Under the pieces are notes generated by a model, which made no database searches, was not told the origin of the DNA, and saw only the letters and a list, made by a program, of their open reading frames with translations. From the NCBI RefSeq assembly GCF_000340215.1, contig NW_006921533.1, positions 4,366,979 to 4,430,978 of the forward strand: DNA of 64,000 nt, read 5' to 3'. Shown here piece after piece: positions 9,825 through 20,429 of this stretch. Position 1 is the first letter of the stretch; each line of letters begins with the position of its first letter. Both the position numbers and the translations under genes were made by a program. This stretch comes from Pseudocercospora fijiensis CIRAD86 (lineage: Eukaryota > Ascomycota > Dothideomycetes > Mycosphaerellales > Mycosphaerellaceae).

Positions 9825-12800
9825 TTATTTAGTCTCGGGATCTAGCTATAATTCTAGGCGGTCTTCGTCGCTAGACTAGTTAGGTTCCTCGGAGTTAGAG
9901 TTAGATAGCTAGAAGTCTAGTTTACTATTAGAATCGGAATTAACATCGGAAACGCTCTATATATAGTTAATCCGTATATAACCCTCCCTCTATTCTTAAG
10001 TTATTCCTAATAGCTTACTAAGACGAACCTAGGGATAGGCATAGTTCTTAGGCAGAACAGGATCTATAATAGCGGTAGGATCCTCCTCCCGATAGGCATC
10101 TAAGGACGGTAGAGGGTCTATAGAGGCACTAACTTCCTCCTCGGTCGGCGGAGGGCAGGCAGGTTCGCGTAACTTAACGATCTTCTTTAGATTAGCCCGA
10201 GGGTAAGAGTGCTTCAAGGTAGCACTATCTAGCTCCTAAAGAAGGTATACGGAACCCGAGTAAAGGACCTCCTTTACTCTATAAGGACCCTTCTACTTAA
10301 AGGCTAGCTTATAGGAGTAACTGTACTCTAGTTCGGACCGGTATAGAAGGACTATATCGCTAACCTTTAGAGGTTCCTAATTAACAGCATTATAGTTATT
10401 AAAATACTACTTCGCCTCTTCCCGAAGCCGACGTTATCGAGCAAGACCCTCTTAAGAAGTTGTAGTTATATCCTTAAGAGCCTTAGCCCGTAGGGCAAGA
10501 AGGTCTGCCCTAGTACGAACAGACCCCTAATCGTAAACGCCGTACGTGCGGTAGGACAATTTAATAGGAAGAACGGCGTCTCTCCCAATTATGAGTTCCG
10601 CTAGTGTAAGTCTAGTTGTATCGACAATAGTAGTTCGGTCTGCCTAGAGAAGGGCTAGGACGCGGGTAGAAATAGGAACTAATCTGTCGCTACTATTAGT
10701 TATCTTAGATAGGGCATTAATTAACGACCGATAGCCGCGCTTAATAATAGTATTCGACTAGGGATAGTATAGGGAGATGCGAACGTTCTTAGCCCCGTAC
10801 GAAACAAGCAGCGCTTAAACCTCCTTAGCTATGTTGTTCGTAGCGTTATCTAAGATAACCTCGTAAGATGTTCCCTAGCGGCAAAACAGATCCTTAAACA
10901 GGAAGGTAGCTATATTACGGGCATTAATAGCACCGCAACCTTTGTAGAAATAATAGGCCTCCGGCTATCGAGAAAGACCCTCTCGAATAATATATAGGCT
11001 ATTATTGCGGCTAAGATAGACCCTATCGCTATACTACCGCTCCCTAACTAACTAGGTAGTAGGGATACGAAGCTCTCCTAGACGCCGGTAGCTGTTCCTA
11101 AAGTTATATTTAGGATAGCTCTTATAGTAGCGGGAGACATTAGCCTATACGCCGTCCTACTAGTAGCGTCGACGAAGGATATCGAAGGTGCCCTCCGCCG
11201 CCTAGTAGCCGAGCTTATCGTAAACAGAGCGAAGGATTTCTTATCGGGCTGCTAGATCGTTAATAATACGCTAGAGTAGTGTATTAATTATAGCCTGTCG
11301 CTAAAGGATACGATCTTTAACAAGGAACCTCCGAGAATAGCGAATAATACGACGGTATTAACTCCTTAACAAACTAGGAGCTCTCTTCGTATAGGTAAGG
11401 AAGTAGGCGATATTATAGGAGTCGTCGGAGTAGACCCTATTAAGGATATTATCCCTACCTAGTTCGCCCGCCTTAGCGTCGTCCTAGTCCTCGCCGTTAG
11501 TAGTAGGGTCTTCGTTAGGCTAGTTACTAGGTTAGTCGTCGGCAGTAGACCTAGTAATTACCGGCATAGCGTTAATATAGAAGGCAGTAAAGAAGGTACG
11601 GTTAATAACCGCGTCGATATCCTCTTCTTCTATTATCTCGGCGATGTCTTCCTCTATAGTAGGCCTTCTAGAAAGGCTATCCGGTCTAGTATGCTTCTTG
11701 CTAGGAATATAGAAGACGTCGAAATCAAACAAATAGATCTAGGCAACCTACCGAGCTATCGTAGAGTTAGGTAGGTCGGAGGCTGTACGGTTAAGTTAAT
11801 AGACTAGCGTCTAAGCGTCGACTTCTAGGCGAAAGAACACTCTAAAGAGCTAAGGTCGGAACTTCTTAAGAGCCTTGTAGACACTAAGGCACTCTCGCTT
11901 GCTAGTATCGTATCGGGCCTCGATAGGTTTCTATAGACCGGACTCGTACCGGATAGGGTAACGTAAGGAGGGCTCCTTACGATTACACTATATTAGTATC
12001 TCGCCGTAGCCTTCCCCGCTCGAGTCGATAGCAACAATTAGTAGACCTACGCCTTCCGAGTAATTAATAGAGGTAAGCGTAGGCGCGCTAATAAGTGCCT
12101 TAGTAACCTTATCCTTAGCGGCTTAGTAAACGGAGGTCTATTTAAACTCTGTATCCTTCTTAAGCAAGGCGTATAGAGGCTTATATACTAACGCAAAGTT
12201 TTCGACCTAGATACGGAAGTAGGAGACTACTCTAAGCTAGATCCGGACATCTTTCTAGTAGGTAGGGTCGGGCTAGGATACAATCTTTAGGACCCGTGTA
12301 TTGTTAGGATAGCGGCCGTTCTTATTAGTTACAAACCCGACAATGTTTATTCGTTTATATAGGAGCTAAAGCTTCTCCCTATACACCGTTAGGTTAGCTC
12401 GCTCTAGGTCGTAGAGGACACTATCGAGGTTCTAAATGTGTTCGAGAAAGAACCTACGGATGCTAGGCTCTACTTCTTTATTATCGTACCTAGTTTTAGG
12501 GCCCTTAATGCCGATGTCGTTAAGGAAAGGCATCGCTATATAGGAGATATAGGCCGCGAGGACTTGGTTTATAATGCGAACGAACTAGGCTACGGAGTTA
12601 GTTGCCCCTTAGGGAAGGGTAGTTTGTCTATATAGCCTAAGAGGTGTCTCGAAACTAGTAAGGTCCCGGCTGTTAGGGTAGAGAGGTATCTAGTCGTAGC
12701 CCGAGAACACATTAACTAGCGAGGCTACTATATAGTTAGCAAAGGCTTCTAAGAACCTATTAGTCTCCGGAGGAAGATTAGCATCTCTAATCGTAACTGC

Positions 12801-13530
12801 ATTAAACTTTTATATAGCGTTAATTAGCCGATACTTCTTTAGCTCCCTAGGAGCTGTCTTCTTCTAAACTAGGAAGTATAGATTGCGATACGAGGCATAG
12901 GAAGGCTCTAAGGTACTAGCCTTTACACGCTGCCGTATTATGTCCTTAACTATACCTCTTAGGCTTAGGTTTAACTTGAACCCTAGGTAAGCCTAAGGCT
13001 TATACTCGATCGTTCGGATCCTCTATAGAGGGGCAACCTCCGGGTTAATCCTGCCTAGATGCGTAAAGTTATATACTAATACGGCTTCGCGGTTGTATAG
13101 AAGCTCGTATAGCAAATCTAGTTCGAGATCCGAAAGCTCGATACTAGGTTTAATGTTCGCTAGTCTCTCCGGCGTTAGCCTCGATCCCCTAGGAATAGCG
13201 GAGAACTTTTTAGTAATATACCTCTAGTCGTATAGACTATCCCTAGGTATTAATATCGCTTCGCGGTTAAGGCACTTTTGTCGCTAGTTAGGATTTCCGC
13301 TAGGATTAGACCTATCGGTTATGTATATACTGCCCTTTACGGGCTTGATCTTGTTAGCTACCCTCTTATATAGGGTATATATACTAACCGCTCGTAATAC
13401 CCGAGCCCTCTCTCTTTAACGTTAGGCCCGGAGATTAGCGTAGCAGAACAGCGCGTAAACTTTATTAGAAGTCTCCTTAAGTCGGTAGGTATGCAGCTAG
13501 TAATCCTAATTTATAATTCCGGCGAAAACG
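9825..13530 (-). pseudogene. F1 pol: reverse transcriptase, RNase H, integrase
   Basis: A single minus-strand frame reads through RT and beyond. RT has SLVNVFSGYDQIPLYPNSRDL and FLNDIGIKGP (12507-12530). The catalytic pair expected there is DD; a TpG-to-TpA change has made it ND. The connection is followed by RNase H (IDSSGEGYGEIL, KRECLSVYKALKKF). The tether FDFDVFYIPSKKHTRPDSLSRRP-like end follows at about 11660-11720. The integrase core has EVILDNATNNIAKEVQALL and SLYYPQSN followed by RGYRSLINAL. A C-terminal region PRANLKKIVKLREPACPPP leads to an acidic tail, ending at TAA 9825. It makes the cDNA copy and inserts it. The start is uncertain. Confidence 0.85.
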
Positions 13531-13538
13531 TTAGATTC

Positions 13539-13565
13539 CTAATAACACCCCCGGGGTAGCATTAG
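13539..13565. repeat. Palindrome P4
   Basis: Arms CTAATAACACCCC and GGGGTAGCATTAG. It lies between the gag-protease ORF and the RT ORF. Confidence 0.85.
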
Positions 13566-13599
13566 CTCGGCGCTCTAATTAGTTAGTTCGGATTCGGGC

Positions 13600-16500
13600 T
13601 CGGGTAGATCCGCTTCCGGCGGCGATGCCTACGATAGCATTATTACCGAGATTCGTGCACTAAGTAGTCGTTGTACTATTATACTCGCTATCGCTTCGAG
13701 CATTCGTCTTCTTAGTATAAAGCCTAGGAACTAGCCTTGTCGTATAGAGCGGCGCATCTCTAGATATAACCTATTTAAGCTATATTAACTTATAGCGCAG
13801 ATTGCCGGTCTTACAACCGCGCTATAGCGTTTCCCGAAGAGCGTTTAGAAGCAGTAAGGATATCCTCGTAGGACTTGTAGCTAGTGTTTCCGATATAACT
13901 AGTAAACACGACTCGGTTACCCTTCTAGTTAGCGATAGTTCCTTCCTAGGAGCTATCGTCGTAGTTGCGCTAGACACCCCGGGTTATGCGAGACTATAGT
14001 CGACCTAGAATAATTAGCGTGTTCGGGTTAGCGGTAATCTAGAAGGTAAAGGAAAAGCATATACCGAAAGCGTCTACTATAACATTATAGTAGGCACCTA
14101 CTAGCGCAACCTCCCTATTTACTCCCTACATACTAAGGGAAATATCTCTGTTTATTAGCAGTCGGAGCTGTTTAGCCTAGCGCTTACTTATAATAAGTAA
14201 CTCTAAACCGTTATTAAGCATTGCTAGCAACTGCTAACTATAGCTTCCGATAGTAACTTAAATATAGATAGCGGGAACGACAGTAAAGGAACGGGTAACT
14301 ACGGAAAGGTCTATATTATTAGGGATAGAGTAAAGTTCCTTAGGTCGAGGAGGTCCTACTCGACCGATTTGTTAGCTAGTAAATCGGATAGCCTTAATAG
14401 AAACTGAAACCGAAGCAGAGTCGGCATTATTATTATCCCCTTAGCCTATCTCCTTAATCCCCTCTTCGTTAGTATTATCGATAGTCTCCTAGCTCTCGTA
14501 GGTTACTAATTCGCCTTCTGCTAACTCTAGGGCCCCTGAAAATTTAGGAAGGAACTATAGGGAAGAGACGTCGATATAGTCCTCTCGCCCCTATTTACGT
14601 CGGAGGGCTATAAGGTCTTTTATAAAGGTAGCATCGTTAGGAATCCGGCTCTAGAACAGGTTAGTAGGCAAACCGTATGCTAGAAGCTCCCCTATAGACA
14701 CGTTAGACTTGAGGTCTAGGAACTATAAAGCCTAGAAGAGAGTATTTGCCTTTGTATCGTAAGAGTTAGTAGGCCCGGCACTATACTTCTTTATGTACCT
14801 ATTAAAGCGAAAGCTCTTTAGGTCGGCTAACTTTCGTTTATAGGCCGGCGGGTTAGCTAGGCCTAGGGTACTACTAAGGTCGGTAGTAGCATCCTCTATA
14901 TCGATATCCGGAGTCTCTAGGACCTCCGGAGAGGCTATACTAGCTCGGGTTGCACGGTCTTTAGCTGTCTAGAGTGTCTTAGTCTTAGCGACTAATTCTC
15001 GCTATTTCTTAGCCTTGTTAGCTGCCTGCTTCTTAAGTATCCTAGTAGGGGCTGCCGTACTAGGGCGGGTAGGGTTCTACGGGCTCTTACCCTTGCCCTA
15101 GGACTAGGCTTAGGACGACTAAGTTTGGGACCTTATAGTAGCGTAGACATCTATACTGTTCTTAGTAACCGCGTAAACATTAGTAACTGCGTCCGGGTCC
15201 TAAGACACAAAGTTGACTTTAATAGGCTTAGTAGTACTATCGCTACTCCGCTCCTTAACCTGTTTTACCCTAACCTTCTAAGTTTCTCGTTTAGTAATAG
15301 TAGCGAGGGTACTGTTCCTAGTATCCTTAAACTCGATCTTACTACTATACTTCTTCTCTAGAAGACTCCTAAGTTAAGGCAGTTTCGGGGCTCTACGATC
15401 CTACTCGAAGTTAATCTTATCGCCGGTGTCGGTATAGTAGAACCGACTATTTACTTATATAACGAGCTTCCTCTTAAGAAGCTCTTTCTAGATAGGGCAG
15501 TCTAATTGAATATGTTTAAAACCGCCGCATATCTAGCACTTGCTATCTAAGTTAGAATAGATCTTCCGTATAGCGTAGACGTTAACTAAAGGGGCCTTAG
15601 GGTAGTTAGGATCGGAGACCTAGTAGACTAGTAGTATATCCTTTAGTATACTAGTATTAAGGACCTCCCTAACTCGCTATAGTACTTTCGCATTAAGGTT
15701 AAGCTAGGCTAGGGATTTAGCTAAGTCCGTAACGTCCTAAGAATACTTAGTAATAGTAGGAGTTACGGTACTAGGACCACTTTACGATTTAGGAAGAAAC
15801 TTAGGCCCTCTAGTTCCCGAGGCATCGTTCCTTACCTAGGCTAGGTTATTCCGGTCCTCGCCGTAAATGAACTTCTTTACGTTAGCGGAGCTATTAATGT
15901 CGTCCTTAATAGCCTCTAGGACCTCTTTATACTTCCTAAAGGTCTCGGGATTGGCTTCGCTAAGCTTATAGCGACGGAAGACACGCTTAGCTATAGACTA
16001 CGGCAACCCTTTAAGGAGTAGCCTCGTTCTCTAAGAATTCTCGAGGTCCTACTAGTCGATACCGTCCGCTAACTTAACAAACTCGCGGACGTACTCCTTT
16101 AGGTCGTTATCTTCGGTACGCCTCTCTATATAGAGGTTCTTAAGCTACGTACGACTGCCTTTAATATAACGGCTATCGCGATCCTAATACTCCCTTATAA
16201 AGGCCTGCTTAAAGACCTCCTAGTCGGCATTAGACTTGTCGTCCTTTTCTAGGTAGCTAACTAGGGTTCTAAGGGTTCGGTAAAGCTTAGTAATAGTAGT
16301 CCTCGTAAGGGACCGGACCTTATACTAGTCCGACTCCTCTTCGAGTCCGTACTCGGCTAAGTTGTCCTTAAAGCGTTCTACGTGCGCCGTAGCGTTCTAC
16401 CCTTCGAATAAAGGGTTCCTACTACTTCCTAGCTCTAGCGGACGACGCCTGTTCTAACAGAGAAGGTTAGTTTGCCCTTAAATTATCTTTATAACGATAT

Positions 16501-16680
16501 TATAGAGAGCCTCGGGCGTAGAAGGCTCGATAGCCCCTAGTTCGATAGCGCTTATAACAACTAGTCGTCGCCTGATTTCTTCGTTAATAGGGTCCGGTAG
16601 GTTATTAGATTCCGAAGATTCCGCTAATTCGTAATACTCGCTTTCGCTAGAGCTTATTCGATTATTATAAAGTAGTTGAA
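13600..16680 (-). pseudogene. F1 gag and aspartic protease
   Basis: The minus-strand frame holds a retrotransposon gag region (VERFKDNLAEYGLEEE, EYVREFVKLADGID, RLLLKGLP) typical of capsid domains. A CCHC zinc knuckle CQICGGFKHIQLDC follows at about 15510-15555, for genomic RNA binding. A long linker follows (QSQGKGKSPQNPTRPSTAAP). The protease segment is MLNNGLELLIISKRQAKQL (14163-14221), where the usual active-site Asp reads Asn, another TpG-to-TpA change. Knuckle and protease are in the same frame (812 codons from 16657 to 14221). The start codon is not identifiable and the 3' end is approximate. Confidence 0.8.
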
Positions 16681-16774
16681 ATGAAATGCTATAGGAAAGT
16701 GTTTTTAGTATATGTTATAGGTTTAGTTTGTTTCGATATTGCTATGCGAGAGAATAGTATACTAGGCTGTTTTC

Positions 16775-16805
16775 TTCTAATATTACCCCCGGGGTAGCAT
16801 TAGAA
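16775..16805. repeat. Palindrome P5
   Basis: Arms TTCTAATATTACCCC and GGGGTAGCATTAGAA with one central C, the longest of the set. It lies about 100 bp before the gag frame. Confidence 0.85.
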
Positions 16806-17456
16806 TTTAGCCTCCTAGGGGTCGCCTATATATCCCTAGGAGCTAAGTTTAGTATTAGACGAAAGCCGCTCGGAGGGAGAGACTGCAATCTCTACTTATA
16901 CCTAGATCCTAGAAACTAGCTCGTATCTCCTTTAGCTAGGCGGGGGGGCGGGGACCTTCTTTTTCTAGTAGAAGGCTAAGCACTATCCGAACGAGGTAGC
17001 GAATTCCGAAATAATCTACCCGGTTAATAGGGGAACTGTCTAGGCATCCGACCTGTAATCTAGAAATTGCTATCGTATAGATAGTCTTAGTAAACTAAGC
17101 AAGGCCGATAGGTAATTAGTCTATCTCCTCCTTAGGCGGGTAGTAGCTCATTTCGAGCAAGCGGTGCTAAATAGGTCTTCGACCTAGAGCCGAGTCCTTA
17201 GAAGCTAGCTATAGTTATAGACTAGGCCCTAAGCTGTAATAGTCCTAAGGGTTTGCAGCTTTTCGGGGTTAAAGCGATGCCCTCGTTAAGAGGTTTCTCT
17301 GCTTATCGTAACGGCCCCTTAAGATACTTTAGTATCGTCCGTATCGTAGGCTCTTGTCGTGCCCTCGCTTCGGTTATAGCTATTCGTGCCTAGAGACTAC
17401 CTTTAATATACCCGAACCTGTTAGATATAAAGAGATAGCCCTACCTTCGGCTCTAA
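16806..17456 (-). other. F1 5' leader with putative primer-binding site
   Basis: About 650 bp between the 5' LTR and palindrome P5 without a coding frame that makes sense. On the minus strand GAGCCGAAGGTAGGGC follows the LTR within a few bases and is the place of the tRNA primer-binding site, but I cannot name the tRNA. Confidence 0.45.
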
Positions 17457-17735
17457 TAAAGGACGGAAACTAATACTACTACTACTACTTGTAGCAATAG
17501 TATAGGCTACCGAGGGTAACATAACCTATAGCAATATAGGCAGCTATGTTTAGCAAGATAGGATAACGAGACTGTCGCTTAGGCTAATAACTAGAGCCCT
17601 ACAATATAGGCATTGTAGAAGTGTGATATAAACAATGTGCTATACGAGGTTGATAATCTATCTACTCTATAGAAGGAGGCCTCTTATATAGGCTTAAAAC
17701 TAGCCTATAGGTGTAGGGCCGGTTACTAGCTAATA
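17457..17735 (-). repeat. F1 5' LTR
   Basis: Pairs with 5477-5755. It is bordered outside by CTAC, the second copy of the target duplication. Confidence 0.9.
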
Positions 17736-17844
17736 CTACTAGTAGCTTAGATTCCGGATACAAGCCCTCTCTGCCTTAGTAAAGATTTTATATAGTAGTA
17801 GCACTCTGCCTTCGAGAAACGCTTTCTATTTAACTGTTAGTATC

Positions 17845-17880
17845 TGCCGGCTACGAACGCCGGCTATATATGCCGAGTAT
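17845..17880. repeat. GCCGGC-type minisatellite in the Lys-rich ORF
   Basis: Two units, TGCCGGCTACGA and CGCCGGCTATAT. They read in frame inside the unknown ORF. Confidence 0.6.
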
Positions 17881-18404
17881 AGAATAATTACCTGTACCCC
17901 TTCTTCCTATAGTAACACTTCTACCGTCCCTAGATACCTAGCCCCGATCGCATTAATCGCAAGCCACTTTGCCTTTATAGACGCAAAGGCTTCGCTCTAA
18001 TACTAATAAAGAAACTTCTACTCTATATCGAGGATATAAAGACGACTAGTCTCGATTCTAATCCTTGCTAGCTTTTCGTAGTAGCTTTAACTATAATTTT
18101 CTAAATTGATAGGACTTATACCTTAGCCCTTTACTAGTATCTCGTCTCTTTAACTGTACTCGATCTACTCCTAGCGCTTATCGTCTATAGCGTTAGGCCC
18201 TAAGACTGTACCTATTACTAGATCGACGTATAGTATCTCCTCGCTTTTTTTAGTTCCTTTATTCGTAGCATTAAGCTCTGTCGCGGTATCCTGAACTCTA
18301 GTATTGTTGTTCTCGGCTATCTAAACATCTCCGTTACTATCGGTCGTATCGATAGAGGTAGCGGCTATAGGTCTAAATACTATTAGTTAACGTGTTAAAG
18401 AAAA

Positions 18405-18470
18405 ATATGCCGGCTACAGCTGCCGGCTACGGCTGCCGGCTATAGCTACTAGCTACGGCCGCTAGCTAGA
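18405..18470. repeat. GCCGGC-type minisatellite, tandem cluster
   Basis: Four or five units of a 12-bp repeat, GCCGGCTACGGCT-like. A frame change in the Lys-rich ORF coincides with it. Confidence 0.7.
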
Positions 18471-18944
18471 TTGACTTACGCTACTAGAACTTTACGCTCG
18501 AAAACTAGCCGTAATTCTTTCCTCCTCTTAGCCTTCTCTTAGGTTGTCTTCTTATTCTAACCTTCACTTTTTTCTATAGGCGCTAGCTATCGATAGAATG
18601 CCTTATTCCGCGCCTTTCTTCTCTTATCCTTAGCTCTTTTATCCTTATCTATCTTATCCTTTCTCTCGCGGTCTCGTACGGAATTCTTCTTCGTAGAGTA
18701 CTCCTTTTTAGTCTTACGCTTTTTAGTTAGACGCTTAGGCAAAACAAACTCGCGGTCTTTAGTTCTATCTTCTATTTAGCGCGCGGCGCGCTTCTCTCTT
18801 GCTATTATAAGGGAAAGGGGCAGGGGCGTAGCGTATAGTAGTTATTGTCGGTATAGGTATAGAGGAAGAAGTTGAAAGTATAAGAATGTCGCGAAGCTCT
18901 AATTGTTGCCGCCTACGTAACGTTATATAGGTAAGCTTTCGCAA

Positions 18945-19260
18945 CTATAGTAACTACGCCCCGGTAACAGTAACTACGCCCTAGCAACGGCAACTACGCC
19001 CTAGCAACGGCAACCACGCCCTAGTAACGGTAATAAAGCGTAGTAAATACAACCTAGTAACTATTATAGCCGGCAATCGTAGCCGGCAGTCGAATAAGAG
19101 TGTCCTTATAGCAAAACTACGCCCTAGCAACGGCAACTACGCCCTAGCAACGGCAATTACGCCCTAGCAACGGCAAAAGAGCGTAGTAAATGTAACAGAG
19201 TTACTATTATAGCCGGCAATCGTAGCCAGCAGTCGAATAAGAGTGTCCTTATAGTAAAAC
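18945..19260. repeat. Higher-order minisatellite
   Basis: Two copies of a roughly 170-bp unit. Each holds three or four tandem 20-bp repeats (ACTACGCCCTAGCAACGGCA), then a shared segment with two GCCGGC motifs and GAATAAGAGTGTCCTTATAG. It has no coding sense. It may be a terminal or subterminal part of the hAT island. Confidence 0.85.
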
Positions 19261-19395
19261 TAATACAGTCTCTAGTTCAAACTAGGAATCTATATAGTTC
19301 GAAAAAACCAAACCGGAACTAGGGAGCTAGTTCGCCGCTAAGAAACCAAACTATATACGTTTAGTAGTTCGGAAACCGAACTACTGCGGGGTCTA
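19261..19395. other. Unassigned stretch with inverted TAGTTCGG motifs
   Basis: Contains TAGTTCGGAAACCGAACTA, a near-perfect 19-bp palindrome, and related CTAGTTC/GGAACTAG words. It borders the truncated 3' end of E1. It could be the end of another small inverted-repeat element. Confidence 0.4.
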
Positions 19396-19401
19396 ACTAT
19401 A

Positions 19402-20375
19402 ATAGGTAGGCGTACGAGGTATTGTAGCCCTGCCTCCGTTCTAAGTAATGTCGTACCGAGTTCTTTGCGTCTACTCTTAAAGGACCTAGCTATATCCGCT
19501 TCCGAGGGTTTGTCCGCTTCTAAGGGTTATTATTCTTATTATTACGAGGACTATTATTTACTATCGTAGTTTTACTAGCCCTAATTAGTTAGGTTTAGTA
19601 GCCTTTAATTGTTAATCTTATCTTATCTTTTCAAAAAAACACAGTTCGTCTAGTTTCTATAGGTAAAGGCTATTATAAGTGTAATAGTTAAGGTTCGCCT
19701 CGCTTAAAGGGTCGGAAAGATCGAGGAGTAACCTATTGTCCGCAAGATCGACCCCGGCTAACTTAGCTCTATAGTTTTGCCCTTAGTTAGTTAGTCTATT
19801 AAACTACTCTATCCCTTAAGCCTTAATGTTTTAACTTAGCCTCAAAGTTTTAATTAAACCCTTAATATAGCTATTCTTTTAACTCGACTAGTATAGTGCG
19901 CTTCTGTCCTTAGGCCGTAGTATAGGTAAGGTTGTCTTAGTAGGCACAGCGATAACAAGTAAGGTTAGTAATAATAGCGAGTAGGTAATGTCGACAATAG
20001 CGGCGCTAGTCGTCTTAGCGCTAACTTTACCTTGCCCCTAATTTCCTTCTTTAACTAGCAACGCTTTAACTAATAACATACTCCGTAATACCGTTACTAA
20101 TATAGTCGCGCCGGCCGCGCCGTCGTTATTATTATTATTACTATTTACGCGTACGCGCGCCGCCCTTGCTAATCGCTTAGGCCTTAGGGCCTTAATAGAA
20201 GGAAGGAATAAGAGGGGGACCTATAGAGCGCGTCGGTAAAGAGGTAGAATCCTTAAAAGAGTAGGCGATTAGTTAATAGTTATAGCGCGCTTGTTAACAC
20301 TCGGTATACGTTTACTATAGTAGTATAGTCTTATTGTCCTTTGTTGCTAATAATTGCTTGCTTCTAATTAGTTAG
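19402..20375 (-). other. E1 3' untranslated region
   Basis: About 1 kb collinear with 32294-33195 of E2, without a frame I can support on either strand. It contains a short (TTA)n run near 20125-20145. Confidence 0.5.
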
Positions 20376-20401
20376 CTAATAGTACCCTAGGGGTAGTATT
20401 A
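20376..20401. repeat. Palindrome P6 (E1)
   Basis: Arms CTAATAGTACCC and GGGTAGTATTA around TAG. It lies just 3' of the E1 pol frame, as in E2. Confidence 0.75.
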
Positions 20402-20429
20402 TTCCTAGGCGACATTATAGGCCCCTAGC

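Larger units (their letters stand above)
5477..17735 (-). mobile_element. F1: complete 12.3-kb Ty3/gypsy-type LTR retrotransposon with three ORFs
   Basis: Direct 279-bp LTRs bound the element (5477-5755 and 17457-17735), flanked by a 4-bp CTAC duplication (5473-5476, 17736-17739). LTR ends read TA...TA, as expected from TG...CA after RIP. The order on the minus strand is leader, gag-protease, RT-RNase H-integrase, a spacer, ORF3, polypurine tract and 3' LTR. The RT has the FLDDIGIKGP-type motif of a known fungal Ty3-like lineage. The element lies inside the Lys-rich gene. Palindromes recur at most ORF borders. It is larger than typical Ty3 elements because of ORF3 (912 codons). Confidence 0.88.
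17736..18790 (-). pseudogene. Lys-rich unknown protein, 5' part (split by F1)
   Basis: The N-terminal part is very basic (KRLTKKRKTKKEYSTKKNS, RDRERKDKIDKDKRAKDKRR), suggesting a nuclear or nucleic-acid-binding tail. A different frame after the repeat at 18405-18470 reads YVDLVIGTVLGPNAIDD, YYEKLARIRIETSRLYILD and FASIKAKWLAINAIGARYLG. That second frame runs through a GCCGGC repeat and into 5472 across F1. Stops are TAG/TAA at probable Gln codons. No homologue was recognised. It could be an accessory protein of the hAT element or a host gene. Confidence 0.5.

Noticed and set aside
18945..19260. CRISPR-like array
   Set aside because: Repeats are directly adjacent without unique spacers and sit in a eukaryotic transposon context; it is a minisatellite.
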